DNA of 64,000 bases from contig NC_030855.1 in the NCBI RefSeq assembly GCF_000208745.1, forward strand, positions 18,049,231-18,113,230. The letters run 5' to 3'. Origin of the DNA: Theobroma cacao (Eukaryota > Streptophyta > Magnoliopsida > Malvales > Malvaceae). Shown one piece after another: positions 61,926 through 64,000 of this stretch (position 1 is the first letter of the stretch; every line of letters begins with the position of its first letter). A model generated the notes under the pieces. That model was not told the DNA's origin. It searched no databases and saw nothing but the letters and a program-made list of their open reading frames with translations. A program made the position numbers and the translations under genes.

Positions 61926-62151
61926 GGGTTTTATACAGTTAATGACACTAATGAACCTATCCATTTTTTTTGCAATTTTATAGAGAGTGTGGTCAAAGAC
62001 TCTAAGTAAATTTATCAAAAAATAATTTATATACTAATATTTAAATACTAAAAGATAAATTTTTTTATAGTTTAAGATTTAATTAAAAAAAGTCAAAATC
62101 TAAACTACTCTCCCTCTTCAAAAATCCAAGTCTTACTTTGAAACTTGTAGT

Positions 62152-62696
62152 TATACCTGTCAAAATGGGTCTGACCCATTGGGTTGGCCCATTTTTTATG
62201 AAATATGAGAATGGTTGGGCTTAAAAATTTAGGCCCATATTAAAACTGAGTCTAAATGGGCCAACCCACCAAATCAGAGGGCTGGGGTGGGTTGGGGAGA
62301 GCTAGCCCTATTGGTCAAAAAAATTAGTAATTTTAATTAATTTAATAATTTTATATATTTAACTATATAAAATTAATAAATTAATTACCAATAATATTGC
62401 TTATTTTATATATTTCAATGTGTTTAATCTTAACTTATCAAATTAATAATTTTAATTTATGAATTAAATCATAAAATAATTTTATTAATAGAAAATTTAT
62501 TAAGTAAAATTATAAAAATAAATTTTTTTAAAAAATGGGGCTGGCCTAACTCAACCCATAGGCTAGCAAAGGGTAGGCTGGGTTGAGGTTTTAATGGCCG
62601 ATATAAAAAATAGACTGGCCAGACCCAACCCATATTTTCTTAGCCTACAAGGGCTTGGGTTGGGCCGGGTCGAGCCAACCCATATTGACAGCTCTA
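62152..62696. mobile_element. hAT-type MITE, 545 bp, with target duplication
   Basis: Left end TATACCTGTCAAAATGGGT and reverse complement of the right end TAGAGCTGTCAATATGGGT match at about 15 of 19 positions. The 8-bp flanks are CTTGTAGT (62144-62151) and CTTGTAAT (62697-62704), 7 of 8 identical and the right length for hAT. Subterminal repeats of 'gggttggcc'/'ggccaaccc' are abundant. Non-coding. Confidence 0.85.
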
Positions 62697-62704
62697 CTTG
62701 TAAT

Positions 62705-64000
62705 GTCGCTTCCTTTTTTCAGTCCTTGGCTACTTTTTTCATTCTCTCAAAACAACTCATCTAGGCTTTAATTATAATTAATTTTCAATCCAAATTAAGT
62801 TTTTAAATACTTTATGTCTAAATATTTTTGATTAATTCAATAGTTTGAGACCCAAACAGAATCTAGTTAATAAAAAATAGTATTGCATGCCAAATAATAT
62901 CTTGAAATTATAAGTTTTTCTCTTTTTTTTTAAAAAATATATTGTTTGATTATTAGATTTTTGTATTTAATTTTATGTGATTTGTAGATGTTTATACTTA
63001 ATTTTGATTAATGAATAAAAATTTATCAAAATGTTAGTTGTCGACACCACTAAGAAATATTTTTGAGTCCACCTCTACTTGTATATTATAACAATCTTAT
63101 AATTAATTTTTTACAAAAATATGATTTGAATTTAAAACAATTTCAGATTTTTTTTATTTTAATGTGTTTACGTAAACTCTATACAGTACGGGATATGTAG
63201 ATGGAGAATCAAACAAAGAAAGAAAAAGTATAATATTAAGATTAATTATTTGCAACCGAGAAACAAGATCAAAACTTCTAGAACTCTAATACAAAATGAT
63301 CTGCTCAAAGTCATGGAGATATCACAGTGAGAAGAAACCTTAATGAATTAGTTTCCCTGGAATTTTGATGATAAACTAATGCTAAATCAATGTTCCAACC
63401 TAGCCATACGGCGAGCATTGCATACTTGATGACATGATACATTTGGCTTCTAGATTAAATCTTCTAGATAAAGTGGAAATATATAGAATGAAGACGTGGA
63501 AATTTTACAAATCATTTAAATATCTCCATCATTGTTTTGTTTTTTCCCCAAAAATCTCCCTTGTATACGTATATAGTATCGATAACTAGCTTTTGTAAAG
63601 TTGAATTCTTTGTAATCAATGCCCTACGAAAAGGTTAATTGGAGGGTTTCCCTTTGTTCATATCTGGGGTTTTTTTTCACTTACAATGAACTTAAGTCAT
63701 GTCCATTTCACATAAAAAATGCAACCTGCCATAATTGCGGAATTTTGAATTGGCCAAAGTTTCCACGTTGAATTCCAAGGAATTGGATCTTTGGGAACCC
63801 AAGTAGAAAGTTTGTTTTAAGTCTAACACTTTGAATTGTCTTCTCGACAAGCGTGCTTTTTTATAGCATTTTTTCTTCAATCAACCGTATTACGCTATCA
63901 CAATTAATTAATTAATTAGCAGCATCTTTGTTTTCCATGTATGTCAAATTAAGTGCTGTGCAGCTATTTAACTTCATTATACATTTTTCAAATTTACTCG
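62705..64000. other. Intergenic to window end, no gene seen
   Basis: AT-rich DNA with no recognisable coding sequence, RNA gene or repeat structure. Confidence 0.5.

Noticed and set aside
1..64000. CRISPR arrays, bacterial operons, organelle gene insertions, viral genomes
   Set aside because: None seen; repeats are transposon-like or microsatellites, and no plastid or mitochondrial gene was recognised.

Overview
This window is nuclear DNA from a flowering plant, most likely a woody eudicot. The evidence is AT-rich intergenic DNA, multi-exon genes with GT-AG introns, plant-specific protein families (SAWADEE homeodomain protein, DUF761 protein, MUT9-like kinase), a nuclear tRNA-Lys gene, and LTR retrotransposons and MITEs between the genes. 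The gene and repeat style resembles a rosid, but the species cannot be named from sequence alone. No bacterial-type operons, CRISPR arrays or viral genomes were seen.

Layout. 1-1858: end of a long LTR of a retrotransposon that begins outside the window. 4255-15485 (+): a 17-exon gene for CDC27/APC3, a tetratricopeptide subunit of the anaphase-promoting complex. 19081-19713 (+): an intronless DUF761 ('cotton fibre') protein. 19.7-28.3 kb: gene-poor, with one inverted-repeat element and a GA microsatellite. 28383-28455 (-): tRNA-Lys(CTT). 29.6-35.8 kb: a repeat nest with an RNase H remnant, two inverted-repeat elements, a 2.9-kb solo LTR and a tandem duplication. 36602-41976 (+): a 16-exon casein-kinase-1-like MUT9-like kinase. 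43144-46564 (-): a 9-exon SAWADEE homeodomain protein (SHH1/DTF1 type). 47021-49079 (-): a 3-exon protein with a 2-oxoglutarate/iron dioxygenase fold whose metal-binding residues appear to be lost. 49.1-64 kb: no convincing gene. It holds another inverted-repeat element, two hAT-like elements, a complete but decayed LTR retrotransposon with target-site duplication, a related LTR fragment and a tandem duplication.

The genes are ordinary single plant genes rather than a cluster. Two concern chromatin: the MUT9-like kinase (the family phosphorylates histones and light-signalling proteins) and SHH1 (the family recruits RNA polymerase IV for RNA-directed DNA methylation). They are convergent neighbours, with 1.17 kb between their stop codons. 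The SHH1 and dioxygenase-like genes lie in the same direction, 456 bp apart.

The points most worth a second look are the apparent pseudo-dioxygenase with a hydrophobic C-terminal tail, a possible poison exon in SHH1, overlapping uORFs at the kinase start codon, a repeat family with about 140-bp inverted arms present five times, and a gag-only LTR element with a duplicated TATA segment in one LTR. All exon boundaries were placed by eye from reading frame, GT-AG sites and recalled family similarity. No transcript evidence was available.
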